A DNA stretch of 64,000 nt from Paracoccaceae bacterium (GCA_028284705.1 JANQRE010000038.1:62001-126000); one strand, 5' to 3'. Shown: positions 51,111 through 60,961, numbered from the stretch's first letter. Notes: generated by a model not told the origin, from the letters alone. A program made the numbers and translations.

Positions 51111-53849
51111 GTGAGCGAAACCCCCGAGACCCCGGAAGATGACGACGAACGCCCTGCCCGCATGGAGTTCGACGGTCCTCAAGTAAATATTACCGACGAG
51201 ATGAAGACCTCCTTCATCGACTACGCCATGTCGGTGATCATTTCCCGCGCGATCCCCGATCTGCGGGACGGGTTGAAGCCGGTGCACCGCCGCATCCTCT
51301 ACGCGATGCATGAGACCGGCAACACCCACGACAAGGCCTACCGCAAATCCGCGCGGCCCGTGGGTGATGTCATGGGCAAATACCACCCGCATGGCGACGG
51401 CGCGATCTATGACGCGCTTGTCCGTATGGCGCAGGATTTCTCCATGTCCATGCCGCTGCTGGATGGCCAGGGCAATTTCGGCTCCATGGACGGCGATAAC
51501 CCCGCTGCCATGCGCTACACCGAAGTGCGCATGGACAAACCCGCCTCGGCGATCCTTGCCGATATCGACAAGGATACCGTCAATTTCATCGACAATTACG
51601 ATGGCAAGGACCAAGAACCGACGGTCCTGCCCGCCCGCTTCCCCAATATGCTGGTCAACGGCGCGGGCGGCATCGCGGTCGGCATGGCCACCAATATCCC
51701 GCCGCACAATTTAGGCGAGGTCATCGACGCGACCCTCGCGCTGATCGAGGACCCGGACCTCTCCACCGAGGCGCTGATGGACTACGTGCCCGCCCCGGAT
51801 TTCCCGACGGGCGGCATCATTCTGGGCCGCTCCGGCGCGCGCAAGGCCTATACGGAATCCCGCGGCTCGGTCATTCTGCGCGCCAAAACCCACGTGGATG
51901 AAATCCGCAAGGACCGCTACGCCATCATCATCGACGAGATCCCCTATCAGGTGAACAAGGCCACGATGATCGAGAAGATCGCCGAGGCCGCCCGCGACAA
52001 GAAGATCGAGGGTATCGCCCATGTGCAGGACGAAAGCGACCGCGTCGGTGTGCGCGTCGTCATCGAACTGAAACGGGATGCCACCGCCGAGGTCGTGCTG
52101 AACCAGCTCTTCCGCTTCACGCCGATGCAGACCTCCTTCGCCTGCAACATGCTCGCGCTGAATGGCGGCAAGCCAGAAACCCTGACCCTGCGCTCCTTTC
52201 TGACCAACTTTATCGCTTTCCGCGAAGAGGTTGTCGCACGACGCACCGCCTACGAACTTCGTAAAGCCCGCGAACGCTCCCACATCCTCTGCGGTCTCGC
52301 AGTCGCCGTCTCCAATGTGGACGAGGTCGTGGCCACCATCCGCGCCTCCGCCGATGCCGCCGAGGCCCGTGCGAAACTCATGGAGCGCCGCTGGCCCGCT
52401 CAGGATATCGCCGATTACATCAAACTGATCGACGACCCGACCCATACGATGAATGAGGACGGCACTTATAACCTGTCGGAAACGCAGGCCCGCGCGATTC
52501 TCGATCTCCGCCTGCAACGCCTGACCCAGATCGGCGTGAAGGAAGTCACCGACGAGCTCGAAGAACTCGCCGCGAAGATCAAAGAGTATCTCGACATCCT
52601 GCGCTCCCGCGAACGGATCATGGAGATCATCTCAAACGAACTGCTTGAAGTAAAAGAACAATTCGCCGTGCCCCGCCGTACCGAGATCACCGAATGGTCC
52701 GGCGATATGGAGGATGAAGACCTTATCGAGAAGGAAGATATGGTCGTCACCGTCACCTCCGGCGGCTACATCAAGCGCACGGCTCTCGCCGATTTCCGCG
52801 CCCAGAAACGCGGTGGCAAGGGCGTCTCGGGCGGGACGCTGAAAGAGGATGACACCGTCACGACCCTCTTTGTCGCCAACACCCACACCCAGCTTCTGTT
52901 CTTCACCACCGATGGCATGGTCTACAAGCTGAAGACCTGGCGCCTGCCCCAGGGTGGACGCACTTCCAAGGGCAAGGCCATCGTCAATATCCTTCCGATC
53001 CCGCAGGGCGTGTCCATCGCTGCAATCATGCCGGTGGACCGCGATGAGGAAGAATGGGGCGATCTGCAGATTGTCTTCGCGACAACCGAGGGTGACGTGC
53101 GCCGCAACGCGCTCAGCGATTTCACCAATGTCATGCGCAACGGCAAGATTGCGATGAAACTGCCCGAGGGCGTGGAACTGGTAAACGCCGCGATCTGCTC
53201 GGAAGAGGACGACGTGATGCTCGTCACCAATTCCGGTCGCGCGATCCGCTTCCCCACCACGGCCGTGCGGGTCTTCGCAGGCCGCAATTCCACCGGCGTG
53301 CGTGGTATCAAGTTGACTGAGGGTCAGAAAGTGGTCTCCATGGCCGTGATCCGCCATTTCGAGGCCGACCCGGCAGAACGCGCAGCCTATCTCAAACAGC
53401 GCCGCTTGATGGCAGGGGCTGTCGAGGACGACGCCGATGTGGATGAGGACGAAGAACAGGTCGCCGAAGGGCAGCTCAGCCCCGAACGCTATGCAGAGAT
53501 GTCCGCCCTTGAAGACCTGATCCTCACGATCACCTCCAGCGGCTCCGGCAAGATCAGTTCCTCCCACGACTACCCAGTGCGCGGACGGGGCGGCATGGGC
53601 GTCATCGCCATGGACAAGGCCATGCGCGGCGGCGAGATCGTCGCCTCCTTCCCCGTCGAGATGGAAGACCAGATCATGCTGGCCACCTCCACGGGTCAAT
53701 CGATCCGTTGCCCGGTCGATGGCATCTCCTTCCGCTCCCGCTCTGCAGGTGGCGTGAAAGTGTTCGATACTGGCAAGGGTGAAACCGTTGTCTCCGTTGC
53801 ACGGATTGCCGATCAGGGCGACGAAGAGGACGCGGAGACGGAAGAATAA
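51111..53849 (+). CDS. gyrA: DNA gyrase subunit A
   Basis: 912-residue subunit of the type II topoisomerase that introduces negative supercoils. Winged-helix domain with catalytic Tyr136 in [10 protein letters not shown], tower and coiled-coil, then six-bladed C-terminal DNA-wrapping domain with GyrA box QKRGGKG in place of the common QRRGGKG. The quinolone region reads [12 protein letters not shown], with Gly97 at the E. coli Ser83 position and Asp101 at Asp87. An acidic insert ([11 protein letters not shown]) lies in the C-terminal domain. GTG start with only a weak ribosome site. Confidence 0.98.
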   Translation: MSETPETPEDDDERPARMEFDGPQVNITDEMKTSFIDYAMSVIISRAIPDLRDGLKPVHRRILYAMHETGNTHDKAYRKSARPVGDVMGKYHPHGDGAIYDALVRMAQDFSMSMPLLDGQGNFGSMDGDNPAAMRYTEVRMDKPASAILADIDKDTVNFIDNYDGKDQEPTVLPARFPNMLVNGAGGIAVGMATNIPPHNLGEVIDATLALIEDPDLSTEALMDYVPAPDFPTGGIILGRSGARKAYTESRGSVILRAKTHVDEIRKDRYAIIIDEIPYQVNKATMIEKIAEAARDKKIEGIAHVQDESDRVGVRVVIELKRDATAEVVLNQLFRFTPMQTSFACNMLALNGGKPETLTLRSFLTNFIAFREEVVARRTAYELRKARERSHILCGLAVAVSNVDEVVATIRASADAAEARAKLMERRWPAQDIADYIKLIDDPTHTMNEDGTYNLSETQARAILDLRLQRLTQIGVKEVTDELEELAAKIKEYLDILRSRERIMEIISNELLEVKEQFAVPRRTEITEWSGDMEDEDLIEKEDMVVTVTSGGYIKRTALADFRAQKRGGKGVSGGTLKEDDTVTTLFVANTHTQLLFFTTDGMVYKLKTWRLPQGGRTSKGKAIVNILPIPQGVSIAAIMPVDRDEEEWGDLQIVFATTEGDVRRNALSDFTNVMRNGKIAMKLPEGVELVNAAICSEEDDVMLVTNSGRAIRFPTTAVRVFAGRNSTGVRGIKLTEGQKVVSMAVIRHFEADPAERAAYLKQRRLMAGAVEDDADVDEDEEQVAEGQLSPERYAEMSALEDLILTITSSGSGKISSSHDYPVRGRGGMGVIAMDKAMRGGEIVASFPVEMEDQIMLATSTGQSIRCPVDGISFRSRSAGGVKVFDTGKGETVVSVARIADQGDEEDAETEE

Positions 53850-53959
53850 CCTCCCGGGAATTGCCGGATATTAACCATAATTCAGACAAATTCCACGGGT
53901 ACTCCGGCACCGTCTAACTAGGTGAAATCACGGGTGGGTGCATATCAACGAGGACCGTC

Positions 53960-54622
53960 ATGTCTGGACGTACATCCCGCCCCGGTGGGAACCAAACCCT
54001 TCAACTTGCCGTCATTCGCATTCTGATCGCGTCGTTTTTCGTCGGCATCGCCGTCGGACTAATCCCGTTCCCAACGCTGCTTGGCCTCACGGAACAGCTC
54101 TTTGAGGAAAACACGGCAATCACGATTGCGACGACCTTCGTGTTCGTCACCAGTTTCTTCATCATGGTTGGTCGTAACGTGCGCACCGCGGCGCTTTCCC
54201 TGGCGATCTTCCTTCTTGCTTCACATATCGCATTCGAGGTTAAGAGCTCAGAGCCGTTCGCATTGGCGCAGTTCTGGCAAACGATTGTTCTGGTTGGTAT
54301 TTTGGTGCTCGTCGCCCTCATCTTGCCGGGTGGAAGCGAAAGCATGCATGTTCTGCGCCGGATCGTGACGCCGCGCCGGGTGCGACCCGCACGTCCCCGC
54401 CCCGCGGCCACAGAAAGGGCCGAGGATGCCACCGCTGAGCAGGCACCAGAGCCATCCCCGAAGACCGATGAGACCCCGTCCGAGCCGGTGGCAACCTTCA
54501 GCTCCAAGCGCACGATCAATCCGGTCGAGGCCGAACAGCACGGACTGCGCCTTGTCTATGAAGCCCAGACCGCAAACCAGAACGAAGCCGCGCTCCTGAG
54601 CAAGGTTTCAAACGCGTCATAA
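53960..54622 (+). CDS. Hypothetical four-span membrane protein with charged tail
   Basis: 220-residue protein. Four hydrophobic helices occupy about residues 15-125 (AVIRILIASFFVGIAVGLIP, ITIATTFVFVTSFFIMVG, TAALSLAIFLLASHIAF, TIVLVGILVLVALILPGG). A basic stretch (RRIVTPRRVRPARPRP) and a Pro/Glu-rich cytoplasmic tail ending with a helix follow. The first half loosely recalls DoxX-like proteins. No certain family. It lies between gyrA and trmFO, 110 and 39 bases away. Confidence 0.75.
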   Translation: MSGRTSRPGGNQTLQLAVIRILIASFFVGIAVGLIPFPTLLGLTEQLFEENTAITIATTFVFVTSFFIMVGRNVRTAALSLAIFLLASHIAFEVKSSEPFALAQFWQTIVLVGILVLVALILPGGSESMHVLRRIVTPRRVRPARPRPAATERAEDATAEQAPEPSPKTDETPSEPVATFSSKRTINPVEAEQHGLRLVYEAQTANQNEAALLSKVSNAS

Positions 54623-54661
54623 GGACTTCAAAACCCGCTTCACAACGGGTATGCCGCCCCT

Positions 54662-56011
54662 ATGGCGGCAGTTCTCAACATCGTTGGTGGCGGCATGGCA
54701 GGCTCCGAAGCCGCATGGCAAGCCGCACAGATGGGCGTGCATGTGGTGATCCACGAGATGCGGCCCAAGGTCGAAACCTTTGCGCATCGCACCGGTCATC
54801 TGGCCGAGATGGTGTGCTCCAATTCCTTCCGCTCCGATGATGATGAGCAAAACGCCGTGGGCCTCCTGCATTGGGAAATGCGTCAGGCCGGTGGGATCAT
54901 CATGGAAATGGCCGACAAACACGCACTGCCCGCCGGTGGCGCTTTGGCTGTAGACCGGGATCCCTTCGCGGAGTCCGTGACCGAGCGCCTGAAAAACCAC
55001 CCGAACATCTCCGTGCAAGCCTTTGAAATCAAAGAACTCCCGTCGGAGGGCCACTGGGTCATCGCAACCGGCCCCCTGACCTCCGACGGGCTCGGACAGG
55101 CCATCGCGAAAGAGACCGGACAGGATGCGCTCGCCTTTTTCGACGCCATCGCGCCGATCGTCTATTTCGACAGCGTGAACATGGAGAAGGCCTGGTTTCA
55201 GTCGCGCTACGACAAGGGCGAGACGGAGGAAGAGCGCACGGCCTATCTCAACTGCCCGATGACACGCGACGAGTACGAGGCCTTCATCGACGCGCTTCTA
55301 GAAGCTGACAAAACAGAGTTCCGGGAGGGCGAAACGGCCAAGTATTTTGACGGTTGCCTGCCTATCGAAGTGATGGCGGAGCGTGGTCGCGAGACCTTGC
55401 GGTTTGGTCCAATGAAGCCCGTTGGCCTCACAAACCCGCATCAGCCGGATCAGAAACCTTACGCGGTTGTGCAACTCCGCCGAGACAATGCGCTTGGCAC
55501 GCTCTACAACATCGTGGGCTTTCAAACCAAGATGAAATATGGCGCACAAACCTCTGTTTTCAAAATAATTCCAGGCCTTGAAGAGGCTAGTTTCGCACGC
55601 CTCGGCGGCATCCACCGCAACACGTTCATCAACTCACCAACGCTTCTCGATGCACAAATGCGCCTCAAGTCGCAGCCACATATTCGCTTTGCGGGCCAGA
55701 TCACAGGCGTCGAAGGCTATGTGGAAAGTGCCGCCATGGGATTGCTCGCGGGTCGCATGGCCGCAGCCGAAATCCTCGGCCAAACCGTCTCCCCGCCCCC
55801 GCCTGAGACGGCCATGGGCGCACTTGTGACCCACATCACCGGCGGCGCAGAGGCCAAGACCTTCCAGCCCATGAACGTCAATTTCGGCCTCTTCCCGCCT
55901 GTCGACGCGAAAGGCGGGCGCAAGAACCGTCAAACCCGCTACAAGCTTTACACCGACAGGGCGAAAGCCGCCTGGACCGGCTGGTTGAACGAAAAACTGG
56001 ACGCCGCCTGA
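54662..56011 (+). CDS. trmFO: Folate-dependent tRNA (uracil-54-C5)-methyltransferase TrmFO
   Basis: 449-residue FAD enzyme making ribothymidine at T-loop position 54 using methylenetetrahydrofolate. N-terminal dinucleotide motif [15 protein letters not shown], then [12 protein letters not shown] with the catalytic-type cysteine, [15 protein letters not shown], and the C-terminal [13 protein letters not shown]. Alphaproteobacteria commonly use TrmFO in place of TrmA. Followed by a methyltransferase gene 22 bases later. Confidence 0.96.
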   Translation: MAAVLNIVGGGMAGSEAAWQAAQMGVHVVIHEMRPKVETFAHRTGHLAEMVCSNSFRSDDDEQNAVGLLHWEMRQAGGIIMEMADKHALPAGGALAVDRDPFAESVTERLKNHPNISVQAFEIKELPSEGHWVIATGPLTSDGLGQAIAKETGQDALAFFDAIAPIVYFDSVNMEKAWFQSRYDKGETEEERTAYLNCPMTRDEYEAFIDALLEADKTEFREGETAKYFDGCLPIEVMAERGRETLRFGPMKPVGLTNPHQPDQKPYAVVQLRRDNALGTLYNIVGFQTKMKYGAQTSVFKIIPGLEEASFARLGGIHRNTFINSPTLLDAQMRLKSQPHIRFAGQITGVEGYVESAAMGLLAGRMAAAEILGQTVSPPPPETAMGALVTHITGGAEAKTFQPMNVNFGLFPPVDAKGGRKNRQTRYKLYTDRAKAAWTGWLNEKLDAA

Positions 56012-56033
56012 TCGCTTTGGCAGGCTCAGGCCC

Positions 56034-56642
56034 ATGAGCCAGAAATTCTTCAACAAGGTCTACCAGACCCATGGCGCCGAGGCGAACCGGGAACTCTATG
56101 ACGGCTGGTCGGACAGCTACAATGACGACGTGACCGAGCATGGCTACGCAACGCCCGCACGGCTTGCCAAGGCGCTTGCGGGCATCCTGCCCGACCGCGA
56201 CGCTCCGATCCTCGATTACGGCTGCGGCACCGGGATTTCTGGCGCGGCACTCGCGGCCCAGGGTTTCTCCACTATCGATGGCATGGATCCCTCCGAAGGC
56301 ATGCTCGCCAAAACACCGGAGGGCCTTTATCGCAACAAAATCCTGCTCGATCTGGACAAACCGCTGCCGATTGAGCCCGGTCAATACGCGGTTATCATGG
56401 CCATCGGCGTCATTTCGACCGGGGCCGGGCCCGCCAGCCTGATGGGCGATCTCATCGCCAAATTGGCGCCCGGCGGCCTTTTCGGCCTGTCGCTGAACGA
56501 CCACGCTTTGGACGATCCGGACTACCCGGAAGGGATCGAACGCCTCAAGGCCGCAGGTCACCAAGCGCGGATCGAAGATTACGGCGACCATCTGCCCGGG
56601 CTCGACGTGAAGTCCATGATCTATATCTTTGAAAAAGCGTGA
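56034..56642 (+). CDS. Class I SAM-dependent methyltransferase
   Basis: 202-residue Rossmann-fold methyltransferase. SAM motif I is APILDYGCGTGISGAALA, acidic strand 2 is FSTIDGMDPSEGML, and later LAPGGLFGLSLND matches post-I motifs of the UbiE/WBSCR27-like group. Substrate unknown. It overlaps gluQ as GTGA and lies in the trmFO-gluQ group, so a tRNA-related substrate is possible but unsupported. Confidence 0.88.
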   Translation: MSQKFFNKVYQTHGAEANRELYDGWSDSYNDDVTEHGYATPARLAKALAGILPDRDAPILDYGCGTGISGAALAAQGFSTIDGMDPSEGMLAKTPEGLYRNKILLDLDKPLPIEPGQYAVIMAIGVISTGAGPASLMGDLIAKLAPGGLFGLSLNDHALDDPDYPEGIERLKAAGHQARIEDYGDHLPGLDVKSMIYIFEKA

Positions 56643-57571
56643 CTTTCCGAACGCGCTTCGCACCATCTCCGACCGGACCGCTGCATCTGGGCCATGCCTA
56701 TTCCGCGATGCTCGCGCACGATATGGCAATGGAGAATGGCGGCGATTTTCTTCTGCGCATCGAGGATATCGACCAGACCCGCTCCCGGCCCGAATGGGAA
56801 GATCAAATCTACGAGGACCTGGCGTGGCTGGGCCTGTCCTGGGAAACGCCGGTTCTGCGGCAATCTGATCGGGTTGATACCTACCGCGCCGCTCTGCAGC
56901 GGCTGTGGGAGAATGACTGGCTTTACCCATGTCGCTGTAATCGAAAGGATATTCTGGCTGCGGCTGCCGCCCCTAATGAAGGCACACCCTTGGTCGGACC
57001 GGATGGGATTGTCTACCCGGGAACCTGTCGCAGCACCCACGACCCGAGCGGTCTGCCAAATTCTCTCACCGAGATGCCAACCGCCACGGCCCTGCGCCTG
57101 AATATGGCCATGGCCGCAGCCCTCGCGACGGAGCATCGCATCGATGACCCCGACCGACCTTGGTCAGCCTTCGGCGGATTTACCGAAACCGGCGCCGGCC
57201 CCGATGGCGAGACCGGGCTGATCGAGTTTACCGAAGGCTCCCTGATCGACACCATCGGTGATGTTGTGCTGTCGCGTCGCGACTTTGTCGGCTCATACCA
57301 CCTTTCGGTCGTGCTCGACGACGCGGACCAGCAAATCACCCATGTCATTCGAGGCAACGACCTGTTTGAGGCCACAAAAATTCACGTTGTCTTACAGAGA
57401 CTTCTGGGCCTTCCGACGCCCATATACCACCACCACCAGCTGATCCGCGACGAGGCTGGCAAGCGCCTTGCAAAGCGCGACGACGCCCGCGCGATCTCCA
57501 AGTTCCGCGAAGAAGGCCACACGCCGGAGGACATCCGCCGTATGGTCGGGCTCATTTCACAGGCGCCATGA
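56639..57571 (+). CDS. gluQ: Glutamyl-Q tRNA(Asp) synthetase
   Basis: 310-residue truncated glutamyl-tRNA synthetase paralogue that glutamylates the queuosine base of tRNA-Asp. It has the catalytic core only: HIGH as PLHLGHAY, the RIEDIDQTR motif, a zinc-type YPCRCNRKD, and KMSKS-like KRLAKRD. No anticodon-binding domain, consistent with its length. GTG start overlapping the previous stop. Its 3' end overlaps hisI by 20 bp convergently. Confidence 0.95.
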   Translation: MTFRTRFAPSPTGPLHLGHAYSAMLAHDMAMENGGDFLLRIEDIDQTRSRPEWEDQIYEDLAWLGLSWETPVLRQSDRVDTYRAALQRLWENDWLYPCRCNRKDILAAAAAPNEGTPLVGPDGIVYPGTCRSTHDPSGLPNSLTEMPTATALRLNMAMAAALATEHRIDDPDRPWSAFGGFTETGAGPDGETGLIEFTEGSLIDTIGDVVLSRRDFVGSYHLSVVLDDADQQITHVIRGNDLFEATKIHVVLQRLLGLPTPIYHHHQLIRDEAGKRLAKRDDARAISKFREEGHTPEDIRRMVGLISQAP

Positions 57572-57911
57572 GTTCACGCTCTTCCTCCCCCGTCACGGAG
57601 GTGAAAAAGCAGGACCGGCGGTTTGTATGACAAGCCGGGCCAGTTTGCCGCACCAGGGCAAGCAGGCAATCCCGGTCGCAATCGATGCGCAGATCGACCA
57701 GTTCCTGGATATGGCCGGAGGTCTCGCCCTTTACCCAGAACGCCTGACGCGAACGGGACCAATACGTGACGCGCCCGGTTTCCAGCGTCTTTTCAATCGC
57801 TTGCGCATTCATCCAGGCCAGCATCAGCACCTCATGGCTGCCCGCATCCTGCGCAATCACCGGCACGAGGCCCTGTTCATTATAGGTCACGGTTTCGGGA
57901 TCGAAGCCCAT
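57552..57911 (-). CDS. hisI: Phosphoribosyl-AMP cyclohydrolase HisI
   Basis: 119-residue zinc enzyme for the third step of histidine synthesis. YWSRSRQAFWVKGETSGHIQ and the metal motif DCDRDCLLALVRQTGPACHT (three cysteines) are complete. It is the stand-alone form without the HisE domain, usual in alphaproteobacteria. Encoded away from the other his genes. Confidence 0.96.
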   Translation of the reverse strand: MGFDPETVTYNEQGLVPVIAQDAGSHEVLMLAWMNAQAIEKTLETGRVTYWSRSRQAFWVKGETSGHIQELVDLRIDCDRDCLLALVRQTGPACHTNRRSCFFTSVTGEEERELMAPVK

Positions 57912-57980
57912 GGCATTTCCTTTTGCAATTCAGGCGCGAGGTCTTAAGTTCTGCCTATCAATAACCGCGCGGGGCGTGAA

Positions 57981-58433
57981 GTGAGCGAAAATACCGATCT
58001 GATCAAGCTCTATTCGGGGCAGATCCTCGCACTCGCGGCGGATATTCCGCTCACCGAGCGGCTGGATGCACCCCAAGGCACGGCCAAGAAGCGCTCGCCG
58101 CTTTGCGGCTCGACCGTCACTGTCGATCTCGATCTCGAAGGGGGGCGCGTCTCCCGGTTTGGGCAGGATGTGAAGGCTTGTGCGCTCGGCCAGGCGGCGG
58201 CCTCCGTGGTGGGCTCTTCGATCATCGGTTGCTCTCGCGAAGAGGTCGAAACCGCCCGCGATCAGTTGAAAGCGATGCTAAAATCAAACGGCCCTGCCCC
58301 GCTGGCACCTTTTGAGAACCTCAAAGTGCTGGAACCGGCGAAGGATTTCAAAAACCGCCACGCCTCGATCCTCTTAAGCCTCGAAGCCACGCTCGACGCG
58401 TTTGACGCTGCCAACGCGCAGGCCTGCGCTTAG
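57981..58433 (+). CDS. IscU/NifU-like Fe-S scaffold protein lacking one cysteine
   Basis: 150-residue protein of the NifU N-terminal/SufU family. Cysteines in SPLCGSTVTV and KACALGQAAAS correspond to the first two cluster ligands, but the third conserved cysteine near the C-terminus is missing (KNRHASILLSLEA). A further cysteine occurs in IIGCSREE. It may therefore be a carrier or sulfur-transfer protein, not a full scaffold. GTG start. Located 24 kb from the suf operon and divergent from hisI. Confidence 0.85.
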   Translation: MSENTDLIKLYSGQILALAADIPLTERLDAPQGTAKKRSPLCGSTVTVDLDLEGGRVSRFGQDVKACALGQAAASVVGSSIIGCSREEVETARDQLKAMLKSNGPAPLAPFENLKVLEPAKDFKNRHASILLSLEATLDAFDAANAQACA

Positions 58434-58442
58434 ACCCCAGAT

Positions 58443-58478
58443 AAAAAAGGACCGTCGCCAAGGGGATAGCGACGGTCC
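58443..58478 (-). terminator. Strong terminator for the minus-strand transcript after the 40-residue ORF
   Basis: GGACCGTCGC and GCGACGGTCC form a perfect 10-bp stem with a 10-base loop, followed on the minus strand by TTTTTT (58443-58448). It could also end the convergent scaffold gene, though without a T-run in that direction. Confidence 0.88.
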
Positions 58479-58616
58479 AGGTTGCATGTCGTGATTGGGA
58501 CGGCGCGTACCGGCGGCTGAGGCAAGCCGGAAGCTGGGGACATTTACGCGCCGGTCATGTCTGGGCAACGGGAAAAACCCGACATGGGGAACGATCAGAC
58601 AGCAGGCAGTTAACTC
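58479..58616 (-). other. Structured non-coding region, candidate 3'UTR-derived small RNA
   Basis: 138 bases with no ORF but two more strong structures. GGCGCGT/ACGCGCC (58502-58508 with 58546-58552) encloses CCGGC/GCCGG (58510-58514 with 58526-58530). CATGTC-GGG/CCC-GACATG (58556-58565 with 58578-58586, one bulge) follows. With the terminator hairpin this makes a three-domain RNA of about 145 nt on the minus strand, either the 3' tail of the small-ORF message or an independent sRNA. Confidence 0.45.
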
Positions 58617-58739
58617 TTAGAAAAAACTGGGGATATTCAAGGCCACGATCATCATAACGCCAATTGCAATAATGCCGGCAGCGTCCTGCATCAAGGCAGT
58701 GGGCGAGCGCATCAGAATGGCTTTGAAATCTTCGATCAT
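58617..58739 (-). CDS. 40-residue single-span membrane peptide behind a LexA box
   Basis: A short frame encoding 40 residues: an amphipathic, charged start (MIEDFKAILMRSP), then TALMQDAAGIIAIGVMMIV and ALNIPSFF, i.e. one transmembrane helix of about 20 residues with a tiny C-terminus. GAGGAG lies 9 bases before the ATG, a very good ribosome site. It follows recG on the same strand after 125 bases, has a perfect SOS box upstream and a strong terminator downstream. No family assigned. SidA of Caulobacter, a 29-residue SOS-induced membrane inhibitor of division, is the closest known logic. Confidence 0.65.
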   Translation of the reverse strand: MIEDFKAILMRSPTALMQDAAGIIAIGVMMIVALNIPSFF

Positions 58740-58810
58740 GGCTGTTTCTCCTCAATGTCTTCTGTTCTCTTTGTTGCCTCTTTGTTCTCATTTTCGAAAC
58801 GGCTTGTAAA

Positions 58811-58825
58811 GAACTTTTTAGGAAC
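58811..58825 (-). promoter_or_regulatory. LexA (SOS) box GTTC-N7-GTTC
   Basis: The minus strand reads GTTCCTAAAAAGTTC, an exact match to the alphaproteobacterial LexA direct-repeat site GTTC-N7-GTTC. A third GTTC lies 6 bases further upstream (58832-58835). The box is 71 bases from the start of the 40-residue ORF, the only gene downstream of it on that strand before the terminator. Confidence 0.65.
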
Positions 58826-58864
58826 ATTTGCGAACTTTTCGGGAAACACGTGCTTTGTTCTGCA

Positions 58865-60955
58865 CTAACCGATTGAAATCAAACGGATAGCGCGGTCCTG
58901 CTCCATGAGCCATAGAAGCGCGCGGGCCGCCTCTCCCCGTGGGCCTTCCAGAGTCGGATCATCGCTTAGAAGCTTACGGGCATCCGTCTGAGCGATCTCC
59001 AGCAACGCGGTCTGCCGTTCAAGATCGGCAATCCGGAATCGCGGCAAGCCGCTTTGCGCCGTGCCGATCAGATCCCCCGCCCCGCGTATCGCAAGATCCT
59101 CTTCGGAGATGCGGAACCCGTCCTCGGTCTCGCGCATGATGTCGAGTCGCCGACGTGCCGTCTCGGAAAGCGGAGCCTGGTAGAGCATCAAACAGGTCGA
59201 TTGCGCCTCCCCGCGCCCGACCCGACCGCGCAATTGATGCAGTTGCGCCATGCCGAAGGTCTCCGCCCGTTCGATCACCATGATCGTCGCGTTTGGCACA
59301 TTGACGCCCACCTCAATCACCGTCGTGGCGACCAGCACTTTCGTCTCCCCCGCCACGAATTTCGCCATTGCCGCGTCTTTATCGGCCACCGGCATCTGGC
59401 CATGTACGAGGCCCACCACACCCTCGCCCAACGCCGCACGCAGGGCCTTAAACCGCTCCTCTGCAGCAATCTTGTCGCTAACTTCGCTTTCTTCCACCAA
59501 CGGGCAGACCCAATAGGCCTGTCGGTCTTCGGCAATCGCCCCGCGCAGTTTCGCGACCACCTCATCCAACCGCGCGGTTGGCACCACCGCGGTCGTGATC
59601 GGTTTGCGTCCGGGCGGTTTTTCGTCGAGCACCGAGACATCCATGTCGCCATATTGCGCCAAGGCGAGCGAGCGCGGGATCGGAGTGGCGGTCATCACCA
59701 GCACGTCCACGACCTGCCCTTTTCCCGACAGTTCCATACGCTGATTGACGCCGAACCTGTGCTGCTCGTCGATCACCGAGATGCGCAGATCGTGGAAATC
59801 GACATCCCTTTGGAACACCGCATGAGTGCCGACTAGCACTTGCAGATCACCGGATTTCAAGGCCGCCAGTTTCTCCGCCCGATCTGCCGCCTTGTCGCGG
59901 CCCGTCAGGATATCGAGCCGCACACCCGCATCCCGCGCCAGAGGTTCCAGGCTTTCGAGGTGTTGCCGCGCGAGGATTTCCGTCGGGGCCATCAATACGC
60001 CCTGCCCACCCGCTTCGACCGCGATCAGAAGCGCCATGAAGGCCACAAGCGTCTTGCCCGCGCCCACATCCCCCTGCAGCAAGCGGTTCATGCGGGTGGC
60101 CGCGCCCATATTCGCCGCAATCTCAGCGATCGCCCGGGTTTGCGCGCCGGTTGGTGCGTAGGGAAGTGCCGCGAGAATTTTTTGCTGCAACGCGCCCGTG
60201 CCCGTCGTCTGCCGCCCCGGTTTCGCCCGCGTCCGGGCGCGAGCCAGCGACAGGGTCAGTTGATGAGCGAATAGCTCGTCATAAGCTAACCGCTCCCGCG
60301 CGCGGGATGTCGGCGATAGATCAGCCATGCTTTGCGGTGTATGCGCGGCCTCCACCGCCGCTTTCCAGTCCGGCCAATCGGCTTGCGATTTCTGCGACGG
60401 GTCGATCCATTCCGCCAGGTCCGGCGCAAGTTCCAGAACCCCACGCGCCGCTTTCTGCATGACCCGCTGTGTCACCCCATGGGTCAGCGGATAGACCGGT
60501 TCAAAGCTCGGGATTTCACCCGCTTTGGCCAGGGGAACCATGTGATCGGGATGTGCGATCTGGGCCATGTGGTCGAACATCTCGGCCTTACCCGAGATCA
60601 CTCGCCGCTGACCGGTCGGCAACGTCTTCTGCAGATAATCGGTGCGCGCATGGAAGAACACGAGGCGAAACTCCGTCTCCGCATCGTGGACATGTACATG
60701 ATACGGTCGCCCGCGCGATTTCGGCGGAACGTGCAGCCCCACCTCCACTTCAACCGTCAGAACCTTGGGCAGCAATTGTCCTCTAATCGTCGCGACCGGC
60801 GTGCGGTCGATGCCCGATTGCGGCAAGGTGAACAGCAGATCGCGCGGCTTCTCGATGGCCATGCTTGCCAGATTTTGGGCCGTCTTCTCGCCCACACCCG
60901 GCAATTTGGTGAGATCGCCGAATAGCGGGAAAAGATGCTCGGGCCGACCCGCCAT
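58865..60955 (-). CDS. recG: ATP-dependent DNA helicase RecG
   Basis: 696-residue helicase that regresses stalled forks and processes recombination intermediates. N-terminal wedge/OB domain (about residues 60-200), helicase core with Walker A GDVGAGKT, motif II VIDEQHRFG (DEQH), motif III MTATPIPRSL and motif VI HQLRGRVGRG. Length is normal for the family. It is 6 bases downstream of ligA, so the two DNA-maintenance genes are cotranscribed. Confidence 0.97.
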   Translation of the reverse strand: MAGRPEHLFPLFGDLTKLPGVGEKTAQNLASMAIEKPRDLLFTLPQSGIDRTPVATIRGQLLPKVLTVEVEVGLHVPPKSRGRPYHVHVHDAETEFRLVFFHARTDYLQKTLPTGQRRVISGKAEMFDHMAQIAHPDHMVPLAKAGEIPSFEPVYPLTHGVTQRVMQKAARGVLELAPDLAEWIDPSQKSQADWPDWKAAVEAAHTPQSMADLSPTSRARERLAYDELFAHQLTLSLARARTRAKPGRQTTGTGALQQKILAALPYAPTGAQTRAIAEIAANMGAATRMNRLLQGDVGAGKTLVAFMALLIAVEAGGQGVLMAPTEILARQHLESLEPLARDAGVRLDILTGRDKAADRAEKLAALKSGDLQVLVGTHAVFQRDVDFHDLRISVIDEQHRFGVNQRMELSGKGQVVDVLVMTATPIPRSLALAQYGDMDVSVLDEKPPGRKPITTAVVPTARLDEVVAKLRGAIAEDRQAYWVCPLVEESEVSDKIAAEERFKALRAALGEGVVGLVHGQMPVADKDAAMAKFVAGETKVLVATTVIEVGVNVPNATIMVIERAETFGMAQLHQLRGRVGRGEAQSTCLMLYQAPLSETARRRLDIMRETEDGFRISEEDLAIRGAGDLIGTAQSGLPRFRIADLERQTALLEIAQTDARKLLSDDPTLEGPRGEAARALLWLMEQDRAIRLISIG

Positions 60956-60961
60956 GCCCGC

